Assembly (NCBI GenBank): GCA_027488265.1
Contig: JAIYCA010000084.1
Location: forward strand, 1 to 5,581
Direction of reading: 5' to 3'
DNA length: 5,581 nucleotides
Source of the DNA: Planctomycetaceae bacterium
Lineage (GTDB): Bacteria > Planctomycetota > Phycisphaerae > Phycisphaerales > SM1A02
The notes beneath the pieces are model-generated. The model was not told the DNA's origin and ran no database searches. It saw only the letters and a program-made list of their open reading frames with translations. The translations under genes and the position numbers were made by a program. Below are positions 5,380-5,581 of the stretch, piece after piece. The stretch's first letter is position 1. Each line of letters starts with the position of its first letter.

Positions 5380-5581
5380 GAGCCTCTGGAAGCGTCGTGC
5401 CTTCGCCGGCGTCTTCGATGTATCGGCGCAGTTTCGTAATGCCTCGGTGCTTCCAGTTGTTGATCGTTGTCACGGAAACACCGAGTGCCTCGGCTGCGTG
5501 CTGGTAACTCTTTCCCTCACAGACAATGAGTTTGATGGCGTCCTGCTCGTCGCGGGTGAGAAGCCCGAGTGCTGTCTCGAG
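5228..5581 (-). CDS. Partial RNA polymerase sigma factor, sigma-70 region 4 (ECF type), 5' end outside window
   Basis: The 117 C-terminal residues present begin with LETALGLLTRDEQDAIKLIV and continue CEGKSYQHAAEALGVSVTTI then NNWKHRGITKLRRYIEDAGE. This is the pattern of sigma-70 region 4.2 (leucine-rich helix, acidic E-G-S-Y turn, then helix-turn-helix at about residues 25-55), which binds the -35 promoter element. The invariant-like features are E22-G23, S25-Y26, A29-A30, LGVS and the basic recognition helix ending in K-LRR. Region 2 and any anti-sigma partner lie beyond the right edge, so the regulon and subgroup cannot be stated. The frame continues about 58 residues past region 4 to a stop at 5228-5230. 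That tail is long for ECF factors and low in complexity, and a competing frame looks more coding there, so the true C-terminus is uncertain. An unrelated helix-turn-helix regulator is possible but less likely. Confidence 0.75.
   Translation of the reverse strand, partial: LETALGLLTRDEQDAIKLIVCEGKSYQHAAEALGVSVTTINNWKHRGITKLRRYIEDAGEGTTLPEAHDEPSSSRRLPRRGLRVETTSDFASDSAFPSASGRLRAAQQWRARADDVA

Noticed and set aside
4579..5439. + strand open frame of 286 codons starting two bases after GAGGAG
   Set aside because: The ribosome-site spacing is too short. The product is low-complexity, reads through the zinc-ribbon gene out of frame, then through a terminator hairpin, the repeat and the antisense of the sigma gene.

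Overview
The window comes from a bacterial chromosome of fairly high GC content. A Planctomycetota-like host is my best guess, at low to moderate confidence. The clues are the upstream gene, which belongs to the alternative GlmU-type sugar nucleotidyltransferase/acetyltransferase family (typical of Bacteroidota and Planctomycetota), a DNA polymerase I that keeps all proofreading residues and carries a long linker, and a small zinc-ribbon plus single-membrane-helix protein. I see no phage, plasmid, transposon or CRISPR content. The gene content looks like ordinary housekeeping.

Left part (1-3505, + strand): the 3' end of the GlmU-type gene overlaps the GTG start of polA by four bases (GTGA), so the two are probably co-transcribed and translationally coupled. 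polA encodes a complete 1022-residue polymerase with intact 5'-nuclease, 3'-5' exonuclease and polymerase active sites. It also has an unusually long, Ser/Gly/Ala-rich linker of about 100 residues. Positions 3506-3770 (265 bases) hold no convincing gene, only a short stem-loop over the polA stop codon and a promoter for the next gene.

Middle (3711-3893): a stand-alone tRNA-Asp(GTC) unit has its own -35/extended -10 promoter, the tRNA without an encoded CCA, and a strong intrinsic terminator. The terminator probably also serves the convergent gene to its right.

Right part (3958-5581): a peroxiredoxin-like/thioredoxin-fold protein (- strand) and an acidic zinc-ribbon membrane-anchored small protein (+ strand) are divergently arranged around an intergenic space of about 80 bases. 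The small protein then converges with a partial ECF-type sigma factor (- strand) that runs off the right edge. Between these two lie a second intrinsic terminator, oriented for the - strand, and a degenerate tandem array of about seven 14-bp units (5121-5218). The array is the most unusual structure in the window. The 3' end of the sigma gene is ambiguous: a second reading frame with better codon character takes over near 5380, which suggests either an overlapping small gene or a frameshift.

Nothing here amounts to a clearly new biological system. The points most worth a second look are the 14-bp repeat array, the frame change at the sigma-factor tail, and two LF-containing motifs in the DNA polymerase linker.
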